24,376 nucleotides of DNA from Isoetes engelmannii (taxonomy: Eukaryota > Streptophyta > Lycopodiopsida > Isoetales > Isoetaceae), in assembly GCA_011763485.2 (NCBI GenBank), contig JAANSK020209979.1, positions 1 through 24,376 on the forward strand, written 5' to 3'. The number at the start of each line of letters is the position of its first letter. Within the stretch, counting starts at the first letter, position 1. The notes under the pieces are model-generated. The model did not search any database, had not been told where the DNA came from, and saw only the letters and a program-made list of their open reading frames with translations. This document shows positions 1 through 9,889 of the stretch, piece after piece. A program made the translations under genes and the position numbers.

Positions 1-1129
1 TTGAAACATGAAACATGTTGTACCATGTTTTACGGTTTGAAGTTGAATATATATTCATCCTCGTTTGTGTCATGAATTTAGAAGCGTAGAGGATTATAAG
101 GTTCAAGTTTCTTGACATTGGGATGTGATCAGAAGCGTTGATTCGAGACTTTATAGCACTTGTTAACTTGGATATCTTACAGTGCAATGGCGGTTATACA
201 AAGCGTTATTCAAGATTATACATTCCACAGTGAGTTAATTTGGAGTGCAATGTCCTTCACATTTCACATGGACTTAATTTGGAGTGCAAGGTCCTTCAGA
301 CGACCCTTACATTTTGACAAGCTTAACCAGTATCCTTGGGTTTTGATAATTTCCTCAAAAATGCCTTTTGTCAACACTCAATTCAAAGTTTTTGTATAGC
401 CTTTAAAATTTACGTCCTTGAGATTCTTAATGTGATATTTTTTTAGAGGGTTATCCTAAGATTCTACAAGGGTGTTCCCACCTATGCAAATTCACAAAGT
501 TAGAGGTGATATACCACGATATGCTCATATAAAGCATTTTAAGAAAACCCAACCTTAGCCTAAATTCAACATTAAATCAAACAATGAACTTGATATCTTT
601 ATGTATTTTGTCTTCCCTCAACATCAAAGCACCATTCTATCATCTCTCCCGTTTCTCTATCATCTTCCTTTCTCTCGGGAACCACCCCACCTTTGCCCCA
701 ACCCTGCATTTTTGCTAGTTTTTTTTGTGTGCCTTGGTCTTTTTTGGGCGTTGAGATGTGCAGATAGTAAATTGGAATGTTTGTGGAAACCCTGTTTGCT
801 CCAACGCCTGGCAGAATCAGGTTGTTGCTCCAATGCATGGTAGAATCGGGCTAATGGATTCATGCTTGGCAGATTGGAGGCTGTTTTAGGATGGGGAAGA
901 GGCATGCACTTGTGTTTGTTTGGTTTTTGTGGAGCGCCATGGCCAACATCGATGGCTCTGTGGAAGCCAATATAGGTAATTTGTAATATTCTTCAATGCT
1001 CAAGAAATTTGCTAGAAGAGTTAGGCTTGAGAAGGGCATGCTAGGGTCGCTGGATGAGGAGGGCAGGCCCCTTGAAAGCAACAATGCAACAGCTGGCCGG
1101 TCAAATTTGTTGCCTGCTTTGACGAGCTT
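1..1129. other. Gene-free stretch with two short tandem duplications
   Basis: I see no gene here. Short open frames exist on both strands but none resembles a known family. A 39-bp unit is repeated at 235-273 and 274-299 (shared core ttaatttggagtgcaa), and a 29-bp unit at 798-826 and 827-853 (gctccaa.gc.tgg.agaatc). The stretch from about 610 to 700 is pyrimidine-rich, like a plant leader, but no gene follows it directly. Confidence 0.5.
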
Positions 1130-2034
1130 AATCCCTGTCTCCTGTAGTAGGTCGTCCTTACCTTGATTCCTATCCCATTTTCCATCATAGTGTTCATGTA
1201 GAAGTTCCTTCTGAAGCTCTGCATTTGTCTAAAGAGAGAGCACAACATAATTTGAATGTGCTTGTTGAGGCCTAATGCTGTCGTGCCAACAAGGAAGAGA
1301 GGCAGACCAAGGAAAGATGTTGGGCTTGTTATCCAGGAGCAGAATGAAAGGGACAAAACTAAGAGGAGGAAACAGCTAGAGAAAGATGAGAGGAAGAAAG
1401 AGAAAGAGCTGAAGCAGAAAGGAAGAAGGAGGCTCATGAAAAACTAAAGAAAGAGAGAGAGGAGAACAGGAGCATGAAGAGGCAGTAGGCTCATGAAGGT
1501 AATGAAAAGAGTAATGTGTTTGACTTGAGTGTAACAGTCACAATTAGTGGATTTGACATACTAGAAGACCATTGCTTGAGGGTGTGCAAGTTCTTAGATT
1601 TGGATTGCCTTGCAGGTATGGTGGCAATTGAGCGTGGTTGGGAACTCAACCACCTCCATTTGCAGTGTGTCTTCGGTATCCCCACTACGCCACCTGCAGC
1701 GATGAATGTGCGGCTCAGGCAAGCTTTAGATTGAACAAATCATCGTCCACCTGGCGGTGTGATCATGTGCAAGGCGTTGAAGAACACGCGCTTGCACTGT
1801 TTTGAGGGGATGCTAGAATATCGTTTAAAAGTCAGAAGCCACATGAAAGATGTGAGTGCAGATCAGCTGAAGCATGGAAAGAATCTATACGCACTATATG
1901 GTGCTAGGGAGATCAAATGTTGTGTAGTGTTAGACATCAAGAATCCCTTTCCTCGTGTTGGCCACTTTGTTCTTTGCCATGGAAGGCGCCAAAGAACTCC
2001 TAGCCTTTGTTACACAGTTGCCTGCATGCTGTGA
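1130..2034 (+). pseudogene. Relic rolling-circle (HUH, Rep/Replitron-like) transposase with AT-hook
   Basis: Seen: an open stretch ending in LVEA (to 1272), a canonical AT-hook RKRGRPRK (1292-1315), a lysine/glutamate-rich linker (about 1330-1475), then a domain with a beta-strand-like VTVTISG (1531-1551), ERGWELN followed by HLHLQ (1651-1665), and GMLEYRLK with YRLK at 1819-1830. Known: single-tyrosine HUH endonucleases nick and religate DNA using motif 1 (a hydrophobic strand), motif 2 (His-hydrophobic-His, metal binding) and motif 3 (YxxK, nucleophile). Order and spacing fit that fold. Helitrons normally have two tyrosines plus a helicase, so a Replitron-like or other Rep-type element fits better. 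The later stretch with KHGKNLYALYGA also resembles, from memory, proteins of this kind. The gene is broken (about three or four breaks) and stops being recognisable shortly before the LTR at 2082. Family assignment is from motifs only. Confidence 0.5.
1292..1315 (+). other. AT-hook DNA-binding motif in the HUH relic
   Basis: The codons read RKRGRPRK, a textbook GRP-core AT-hook that binds the minor groove of AT-rich DNA. It precedes the charged linker and the HUH motifs, so an AT-rich target or end preference is a reasonable inference for the ancestral protein. Confidence 0.7.
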
Positions 2035-2081
2035 ACTAACAAATTCATCCTTTCCGCTGCGTGGGTTCTACCATGGAATTC

Positions 2082-3658
2082 TGTGACGTTCCCGTCTATT
2101 ATATGCCTTGTATAGATACAAGTAATATATAATATACGACAAGTCACGAGACGTCACCATACCCTATGGGACACATTATGTTAACTTAAGTTATATTAAC
2201 ATTAGCTATGTTAATTCATTATTAATTTAGGGGGAAACCTATCCCTTCATTATTAATTAGGGGTGAAACCTAACGCTAAACCCTAATTCGAATTTAGGGC
2301 TTAACCTAATATAAAAAAAGACTAAAATATTATATTAGTTAATAATAACTAATTTAGAATTGACACTTGGCCCAATTCGATTGGGCAAGGAAAACCTGCC
2401 AAATATAGACCATATCAAATTGGGGCTTCATTCCAATTTGCTCCAAATCAAATGGGGGAGTTTGGAGGAGGAGGAGGAACAACCATATTCACCAAGAAGA
2501 TGGAAATTCTTCCAGCTAACGGTTCTAGCGAGGATGCCAGCTAGTAGGATTAATTAGCTTGATTCTCTAGATAGGAACTGACCCTTGGTTGCTTAGATGG
2601 ATGATTAGTTCTCATGTTGTTGAGCAATTAAGGTTATGAATGAATTAATGGTAGTTCTTTCGGCACCTCTTGTGCTTGTGGGATTAAGGGAGGGTAGAGA
2701 CCTAAAAGAGCCTCTAGAATTGTAGTAGATGCTCCTAGCTAGAACCCCGTAAATCCCAATAAATGCGGCCTGTGCATAGAGCCCACCGGGCTGTAGGTAT
2801 TATGATGTGATTTAGCACTAAAAAATGGGCATAATGGAAAAGTCGGGGTGGGGCCTTGCTGAGCGCGGCTATTGGGGCCCCTACAGTGTTCTAGGCTTAT
2901 ACTCGGTCACTGCATGTGGGCCGGGTATGGGTCCGACACCTCCTGGGTCGCGGGTGTCATCCCGGGCTCGATAGGTGCTGGTAGGCCTAACGTATGGATT
3001 TTGGGGGGTTAAGTCGGGTGCTGCGATGTCATGGACAACGGGGATATCCTTTAGCACACCCATGAGGATATTACGTCCTGGAAGGGATTCATCCCATTCC
3101 TGCCTCATCGGACCGAGGAGATGTAACCTGGGTGATTCCATGAGATTACGTCTTCGGAAGGCTATCATCACACCATAATATATTTCAGCCTATCTGCAAA
3201 GTATGCACATGAGGGGGGATGGAGTGGACTACCCTAGCCATTGTTCTATGCCAGTCATCACCATTGTCATAATTTCGTCTGTTGTTATCATGAGACCTGA
3301 CCATCAGTCGACCACATTGAGTCTGAGCCCAGGATAGAGCCTTCATTTATGATGCATTGTGAACGTTATTCGATGTGTGTTGAAGTTAGCATTGATGACG
3401 GATGGGCCACACTTCGAGGTGGCATATTATTTATATGTATTGTGGCTCGTGCTAACATGTATGTACGCTTCCGTCGTATAGGATATCCCAGTGGAGGAAT
3501 GGGAACAATGACACCTCTGTGTCCTTTAATTGGACACTTGGTCCATCACAAGTGGTCGGGGTTAGACAGAGGGCCCGACCTAGTAGTTGTGCTACTGGGG
3601 AGGGGAATTTCCCATACCTGTATGATGGGAGCATCGTATAGGACCGGGGAGCGTCACA
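2082..3658 (+). mobile_element. LTR of an old LTR retrotransposon (probable 5' LTR, Ty3/gypsy-like)
   Basis: The repeat opens with TGTGACG (2082-2088) and closes with CGTCACA (3652-3658), a perfect 7-bp inverted pair with TG...CA ends, giving 1577 bp. A sequence close to the plant tRNA-Met primer binding site follows after one base. No matching second LTR in the same orientation lies in the window, so age cannot be estimated from LTR divergence. The 5 bp before the start (aattc) do not recur just after the end, which argues against a solo LTR. A diverged antisense relative lies at 7790-8268. The gypsy assignment rests on LTR length and ends plus the primer type and is weak. Treated as a fossil. 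Confidence 0.6.
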
Positions 3659-3659
3659 G

Positions 3660-3672
3660 CGGTATTAGAGCC
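3660..3672 (+). other. Primer binding site-like sequence (tRNA-Met type)
   Basis: The bases cggtattagagcc match the plant initiator tRNA-Met primer site TGGTATCAGAGCC at 11 of 13 positions and begin one base after the LTR terminal CA. This marks the start of the internal region of an LTR element; recognisable internal sequence fades out by about 3800. Confidence 0.6.
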
Positions 3673-3885
3673 ATGATCTTGGTAGATCGGATCATAGCAC
3701 TTGCCATGGCTCACTTAGTTAGACCGAGTAGGTTGTAAGTAGGCTAGAATAGATCTTTTATTCTAGAAGCCATAACTGTTTGTAGGTAGCTCGGATCGAA
3801 GAGATTTTGGTGTGACATAGAACATACACAAATTAGGTAAAACACCCAAAAAGCCCCATCAGAAACCAAATGTTGCTCTCCAGAG

Positions 3886-4110
3886 CCAAATTGAGTTTAG
3901 ATTTGAATTCTAAGATGTATTAGGCCCTGCAACGCAACATACATTTTTCGCATATTTTTGCCATATAAAAGAAAAAATTTATTTTTAGAAAGTGACGCGC
4001 TCCTAGGCCAAATTGAGTTTAGATTTGAATGCTGAGACATATTAGGCCCTGCAGCGCAACATACGTATTTGCATATTTCTGCCGTCTTTATAAAAAAAAA
4101 AAAAAAAGGG
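3886..4110. repeat. 122-bp tandem duplication with homopolymer tail
   Basis: A unit beginning ccaaattgagtttagatttg occurs at 3886-4007 and again from 4008, a period of 122 bp. Both copies share the tract attaggccctgc.acgcaacata and a gcatattt.tgcc end. The second copy runs into a poly-A tract of about 16 bases near 4090-4107. No coding potential is evident. Confidence 0.85.
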
Positions 4111-4210
4111 GAGAGAAAGAGAGCTAGTCAAAAGCACGTCTAGTTACTTTGCTTAGGAATTTCCTTGGTTGTTTAAATTGAGTGCTTTTGCAAATGATGT
4201 GCTTCTTGCT

Positions 4211-4340
4211 AACTTGAACATTATGTATCTTTAAGAATTACAGTTCAATGTTCCAGACAATGGGCAGCTTTTGCAAACTTGAACATTATGTGATTTTACA
4301 AATTACAATCCAATGTTCTAGACAATGGGTAGCTTCTGCA
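4211..4340. repeat. 65-bp tandem duplication
   Basis: Two adjacent 65-bp units, 4211-4275 and 4276-4340, both start aacttgaacattatgt and end with a cagctt or tagctt .tgca motif. They differ at several positions, so the duplication is not recent. Confidence 0.85.
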
Positions 4341-4447
4341 AAATGCTTGGAATGCAATGCAATGCAAGTGCAAAATATAACATAGAAATAAAACCAGCTA
4401 AGAACTTTTTTTCTTTTGAAGGACGACAATCTATTATCATGGCAAAA

Positions 4448-5720
4448 TCAAGATACATACAAAGGGACTGTGACATGGGACTCAAAACCTAGTGGGACGA
4501 AATAGTCTACTAAGCAAAACCACCCATAGACAGTATATAATCCAACTCCATGTGCCACGTTGAGGCGTTTAATAGCCTCATCACAATCCATATGTTCTAT
4601 CACATCTAGATGATCATCAATTGACATCATATTATCATACCACTGAATAGCACGAGGTGGATAGCCTCATGAGATGACATAACAAACTTCTTCCTAGCTA
4701 CCTTCTTCCAATTCACCTGTTGCCATGACTCTTTAGAGGGTTGAAGATTAGAGCCACTAGCCATAACAATATCTGAAGCATGAGAAGAAGAAGCATCAAT
4801 GTGGAGACTAGAAGGAACAATAGGTGCAGCTGACGGTGCCAATGAGGACATCATCGAGGGCAGAGGTAAAGCACTTTCTATAGCTGAAGAATGCAACACA
4901 ACCGGCAAAGGTTGATCTTAGATGATACAGTCAGAGTGGGAGCTTGATTCTAAGAAGAAGGGGGAGATTGAGCAAATGCTTGAGACACACGAGGGCCTCG
5001 ATGAAAACTTGCAAAGGCCTCCTTATCAGGAAACAAGCGAGCCAACTCTGGACCATTCAAAATCTTAAGATCCAGAAATCGCGACAAAACTAAGTAGCCA
5101 CAAGTAAAATAGCCAAGGACTGCACAAGACGATAAGTTCACAACACACTTAATATGAGCTTGATGGTCCACCTCAACCACAGGAATGCTAGAGGCTTGAA
5201 CTACATTATGACAATCAAACTAGTAAAATATGTCATCTGGAGGTAACTGTTGCTGAATCTGAGCCTGTCGAGCTTTCAATGTGTCCAAAATTGCCAATAA
5301 GTCATCCTTACTCCCTTCAGACAACACCTATAAAGCAGCTGATACCCTAGCCTTTCTAGATGCACTAGGTATCCTTACATAGCCAATTGCCAAATCTTTG
5401 ATATGAAACTTTTGTGACAGAATCAGATGACTTCCAGAGACCATCATTAACTTGAGGTTGAGGAACTACTTTAGGATTCAAATCTATACCTTTTTGATGC
5501 AAATTCCCATTACCTTCCGCACTCTTACCCGTAGTGCCTTGCAAGGGAAGAAAATTCCCTTCTTCCAGAATCACTGAAGCGGCCGCCACCGAGGGCAAAG
5601 AGCTTTCCACTGAGTTACTTATCTCTTTACAACAACTGGAAGGTCACGTATCACCAAGCTGGCGGTAGACTCACGCCGTTCCGTCGCCGCCTTGGACGAA
5701 GCAGCATCAGTCTTTCCCAT
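4448..5720 (-). pseudogene. Broken coding region, family unknown (possibly a retroelement ORF1)
   Basis: Read on the minus strand, a start codon at 5718-5720 opens a charged peptide beginning MGKTDAASSK. Coding-like segments follow through to about 4448, including AILDTLKARQAQIQQQ near 5270, a hydrophobic stretch VLGYFTCGYLVLSRF near 5080, and WQQVNWKKVARKK near 4700. A leader-like sequence containing tagggtttgctattagg lies upstream, between 5721 and 6000. The region is broken several times and is not a functional gene. The hydrophilic, Ser/Pro-rich character and the W-V-KK motif near the end recall ORF1 proteins of plant retroelements, but this is a guess; no reverse transcriptase is present. 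A processed host pseudogene is the alternative. Confidence 0.35.
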
Positions 5721-6480
5721 CTCTACCAAAAGTGGCGGAAATCAAACAGGCCTAATCCGGCACTAACCTAATAGCAAACCCTAATAAATTTGATATAGAT
5801 CGAGAGCTCTCAGAGCAAGCTTTCCAATGAGCTAAGAATCATCGAAACAGAGCGAGGATGCACAAGCTACGGGAAAAAGCATTGGCAGCCCTAGGTGCCA
5901 TAGTCACGAGTGTCTCCGATTTCCTTGATTTCACTAGGAGAATGAAACAAAGCGCTTCGAAACGATACAATAGTGGAGAAGAATCATCAAATTAGACAAG
6001 GAGACCGTTTTCTTTGGTAATGTAACGTCCACTTGTTGATCTTAAGATTGAATAGTCACTACAGACCATTCAAATTAATTCAGCATTATCTGGAACTCAA
6101 ACATGATCAAATAAGTTTTACTAATGAAGGGATGCATAGATGCTTTTCTTAGTGCAGTTTTCATTACATTGTAGAGGAATTTAAACACCAAAATCATTAG
6201 CATGTTCTTTATGCTACCATAATTAGTAATGCATGTAGAAATAAATATAGAAGACTGCACTTAATACAACTATTGCTGACTTTTATTTTGAACTGGAGGT
6301 TGACATGACAATTGGAATCATTATTAACCATGATTCGGAACAAAGAAGCATGTGCAAGAACAAGGGTCATATTTGGAATTAAGGATTCCCCCTAATGCTC
6401 AAGGTTGTGTAAATGGTGAGGTGTTAGCCATTAACTTGTTTCAGTTCATGATGGAATCACCGTTTCTTAACTTTGCATTA
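5721..6480. other. Leader-like sequence then nothing recognisable
   Basis: Positions 5721-6000 read on the minus strand look like the transcribed leader of the broken region at 4448-5720. From 6000 to 6480 I see no gene, repeat or signal. Confidence 0.3.
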
Positions 6481-7789
6481 TATATGCTAGGCCATGCGAC
6501 GTCGCCTCGCTGGTGGAATTCATTTGCGTCGTCCACGACGTCGGTATAACGTTGTTAATACGTTGATGTTATGTTTCTCTCACGTGGCAAATGAGACGTC
6601 GTTTATGACGTAACTTGCAATGTGTTATCTAACCATTGACAACCGTTAGATGTGATTGAGGTTAAAAGTTGTAACTTGCAGCATCTTTAGAATATTTCAA
6701 AGATTATCAATGATTCTTCAGAATATTCTAAAGATTATCAATGATAATCTTTGAAATATTCCTTCATTAAGGTGATATTCTTCAGCATATTCCTTCATTG
6801 AGAAGCGCAAAACAATAAAACATAAATGTATGATTTAGCAGATCTAACTATGTTTGGCGTTGCAAGTGCACTACTCCTGTATGAAGATAGATTAGGGCCA
6901 AAGTACCATGCATAACTGATCACCTATGAATCTATGAATGCTTGCAGATCTCTAATCGAGCAAAGCTCATATTTTAGCTTTGCAACACACAAGATGTGAT
7001 CATGGCTGTCCAGATTACTGCCAAAAAGATAAACAACTCATTAAAAGTTTATTTGTTGCCATTTCTTGGAATGGCAAAGTCATCTCTTGATCATGCGCAC
7101 TGGAAATCTCTTGATCTCTTGAAATGGCAAAGTCCATGGCCATCGAAATGATGTGCAAACTATATCGATTATTAGCCACCGGACTGACCTGCAGACCCTA
7201 TCGTTTATTAGATGGAGCAAGTCATCTCAGCACAAAAATGTGAATCTGCTTTTGAAAAGAACTTTATAAAAAATCTAAACCCTATCAGAAAAAATAACTG
7301 GATATTTCCATCGCCTTCTTAGAAGCGATTGTGCTCTTATTCTTGGGCAGGGGCCTTACCATATGGTTTCAAGCCAACGTTACATCTGCAAAATATGATT
7401 TCAAAGGATGGATCCGCCATAGCCAACCGACTCTTGTAGAGGAAGCGCCATTTTGCTCTGTTGCATTCCAACCTTGCCCTTGCTTTGCTCAATCCAAGAT
7501 GGGCTTCAGGATCTGCATTCTTTGATGAATCAAGGGCATGAGCATCTATATAAATCTATCGAAAACACGTAGAAACAAGCACAATCTTTGTAATGAAACA
7601 AGAAAAAAAAATCATATCTAATGCCGACTTGGCGCTTGGGAAAACAACGCCATAGCTTGCTAGCCCTCACTTTGAAGCCTCGACCTTGCCAGGCCTTAAT
7701 CGACCACTAAACCGTGGCCAGATCTGCTTCACAAAACTCCATGAACAATAAAACCCTAACCGGCTGTGTCTGTCTATCCTGCTTTTTAC
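6481..7789. other. Gene-free stretch with a small inverted repeat
   Basis: I recognise no gene. The part at 6495-6610 holds several gacgtc (ACGT-core) motifs and the inverted repeat at 6690-6761 is listed separately. Around 7060-7140 short phrases (tcttgatc, atggcaaagtc) recur. Confidence 0.4.
6690..6761. repeat. Perfect 20-bp inverted repeat
   Basis: The 20 bases at 6690-6709 (gaatatttcaaagattatca) are exactly reverse-complemented at 6742-6761. The 32-bp spacer holds a further direct copy of aaagattatcaatga. The structure could fold as a hairpin; no coding or terminator context supports a function. Confidence 0.85.
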
Positions 7790-8268
7790 TTTTTTTTTTT
7801 TTTTTTTTTTTAATAAATCTTCTCGCCCAATGGTTTAAGGGAGGTCAACCTCCCCTTCACGAGGGTTATGCAAATAACCCTCTTGAAGGGGAGGTTAACC
7901 TCCTCTTCACCAAACTACCAAAGTTAATAAGGGTTTACAACCTATTGGTTTATTACTTGTATATTGCCAACAACAACCAAGTGTAATCATTCATCTAGGT
8001 AACCAAGGGTCAATTGTCCAAGCTATCTAGCCTACTAACCAATATCTTTGCTAGGACCATTATCTCGAAAGGTATCCATAACCTTGGCGATAACGGCTTC
8101 CTTCTCCTTCCCAAGCTTCCCCAATTTGATTTGGGGCAAATTGGGGTGGCGCCCCAATTTGATTAAGTCTATTTTTGGCAGGTTTCCCTTACCCAATCGA
8201 TTTGGGCCAAGTGTCGATGCTAAATTAGTTATTATTAACTAATTTACTCTTTTAGCCTTTTTAAAAAC
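7790..8268 (-). mobile_element. Fragment related to the LTR at 2082, antisense
   Basis: The reverse complement of about 7960-8268 aligns with about 2316-2640 of the LTR: both share ttagttaataataactaattta, gacacttggccca, gattggg.aaggaaacctgcc and gacccttggtt.c.tagatg. On the minus strand the fragment begins at 8268 and becomes unrelated to the LTR by about 7960; it ends in a long homopolymer (T on the plus strand, about 7791-7811). The two copies are clearly diverged. Treated as a fossil; whether it is a truncated LTR or a larger element sharing that segment cannot be decided here. Confidence 0.6.
7840..7903. repeat. Hairpin with 30-bp arms and 4-base loop
   Basis: The arm at 7840-7869 (ggaggtcaacctccccttca...) is matched by the reverse complement of 7874-7903 at 28 of 30 positions, leaving the loop gcaa at 7870-7873. 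Each arm also contains its own short palindrome, ggaggt(c/t)aacctcc. It lies inside the antisense element, close to its homopolymer end. Confidence 0.9.
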
Positions 8269-8350
8269 CGCACTGTAAGTGCGTGCCATGATCATCTCAA
8301 TCCACAAAACGCACTGTAAGTGCGTACCATGATCATCGCAATCCAGAATT
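8269..8350. repeat. 41-bp tandem pair carrying a CGCACT/AGTGCG dyad
   Basis: Two units, 8269-8309 and 8310-8350, each start cgcactgtaagtgcgt and continue ccatgatcatc.caatcca. The first 15 bases form a 6-bp dyad (cgcact gta agtgcg). The array starts exactly where similarity to the LTR-related fragment ends. Confidence 0.85.
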
Positions 8351-8374
8351 AGAAGTTTATCTTGTCCAAAGCAT

Positions 8375-9140
8375 GTGAAAGTCGCTCAGAACCCCTCATT
8401 AGGGAGTACAAGAAAAAGCAAGAAAAGGGACAAGCCTGATAAGAGCATTCATATAGTAAAAAGAGGTTATCAAAAGAAGACAAAAATGTCTTCATTCGTT
8501 CAAAGTTTAGATGATGAGGTCTCTCTAGTTTGGCTGCAGTTGAACTTTATTTTCTCATGCAGCAAAATAAAAATGTTCTGCTGGCGGACTATTGTATGCA
8601 TGGCTATTGCTGCAATAAGGAAAAATGGTTGCTTGAATCACTTAGTGAAGTTTGTGTGGATTGCCTTTGCTAGATGAATGGCCATAAGATGCTTATAACA
8701 GAGGAAAACTTGTAGTCACTGAAGAGCTAAAAGATGAAGAAAAAGGAACCAATGAGTCTCTTGTATTTCTTTCTGCCCTTGAGAACCATTGGAAAGTCAG
8801 TTAATAATTTGTATATCCATAAGAACAGTGGGGCAAGGAAGTTGATGGATGCATGGAAAAAACACATTGATTTAGAAATAAACATATCTGGACATGTTGA
8901 AGTTGTACCTGGTGAAGGTCCTTCAGATCATATAAACTTAAAACCTACTTTGATGGGGTCTAATCCAGATGCTACCACATTAAAGGCAACGAGCATGTCC
9001 CATAGTTCTGCAAAGGCACAAACATACCCATCCATTAGCCAGGGTGCATGGAGCAAATTTGAGGCTCGTGTTGATGCTAGCTTTGCAAGCATCAAGTCTT
9101 CTCAGCTCGTTGTCCCTGCTATCTTGCCAATTGGCCCGTG
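8375..9140 (+). pseudogene. Decayed coding-like stretch, product unknown
   Basis: Open segments in different frames look like protein. At 8375-8530 a basic peptide contains STRKSKKRDKPDK. Around 8530-8655 a second frame reads LAAVELYFLMQQNKNVLL and NKEKWLLESLSEVC. Around 8702-8800 a frame reads LVVTEELKDEEKGTNESL. At 8840-9140 another reads ARKLMDAWKKHIDLEI and KFEARVDASFASIKSS. The frame changes between segments and stops separate them, so no intact product exists. I do not recognise the family; a decayed transposase or a host pseudogene are both possible. A 26-base phrase near its end (gttgatgctagctttgcaag) recurs at 9261-9280. Confidence 0.35.
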
Positions 9141-9889
9141 GACGATAAAAATGTTATTCTATCCTATCCTATCCTATCCTTTTATTTTCTATTCTATTTT
9201 TTTCTTCCTTCCCAAGTTGTTCAATTTTCTTGGGGCAAAAACGTAAGGAAAAGCGGCTCACGTTGATGCTAGCTTTGCAAGATGATATTCAAGACATTGT
9301 GAGAAATCCTTCTAAAAACAAAATCATGTCTTCAATACTTATGCAACTCAAGGTCAAATCCATATAGAATCCTCATGCTTTCATTTAGCTAAGCCAGATG
9401 TTTGTTAGCAAGCAACACAAATGACTACCCTGCAACAAATGTTTTTGTACATATGCTCAACTCAACTATAGTAAGCGTGACTTTCCAAGTTTAGCATATG
9501 CAACTCTAATGCTTTGGACAACTGAGTGATCCTGCTACATGGGTTGTGGTGAATGGACATGGTTTTGGAGCTGAACATGAGGTCATTAAGCTATGGTCTG
9601 GTCCCTGATCTCTCGCTACTAGCCTCATCTCTTTGCTGCTCAAGTGAACCATTGCCATGCAAAGTAACCAAATATTTTTTCTTTGGATTTATAACTAATT
9701 AATTATTGATTCTATTCATATATTTTCTCTCTTCTTTGCTTATGTATCATGGATGTATGGAGTCAAGCTATTAATTTGGGTGAGAAGTAGAGGCTTAAGA
9801 CCTGATATTCTTATATACTTCATAGGTAGAAACCCCTTAGAAACCAATTAAATGTTGCTTGTGTGCAAACCGGAACTAGATAGTGAGTA
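9141..9889. other. Gene-free stretch with an ATCCT microsatellite
   Basis: Four ATCCT units occupy 9161-9180, followed by a T-rich tract. The phrase gttgatgctagctttgcaag at 9261-9280 duplicates one at 9070-9089, so the material between may be inserted or duplicated. Nothing else is recognisable. Confidence 0.5.

Noticed and set aside
1021-1437. 138-codon minus-strand frame rich in Ser, Leu and Phe
   Set aside because: It is antisense to the AT-hook and charged linker of the HUH relic; Lys/Glu-rich codons read backwards give Ser/Phe/Leu-rich frames.
2082-3658. Solo LTR
   Set aside because: The bases after the end are a primer-site match rather than a copy of the bases before the start.
3349-3738. 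129-codon plus-strand frame
   Set aside because: It lies mostly within the LTR, crosses into the primer site and has no recognisable domain.
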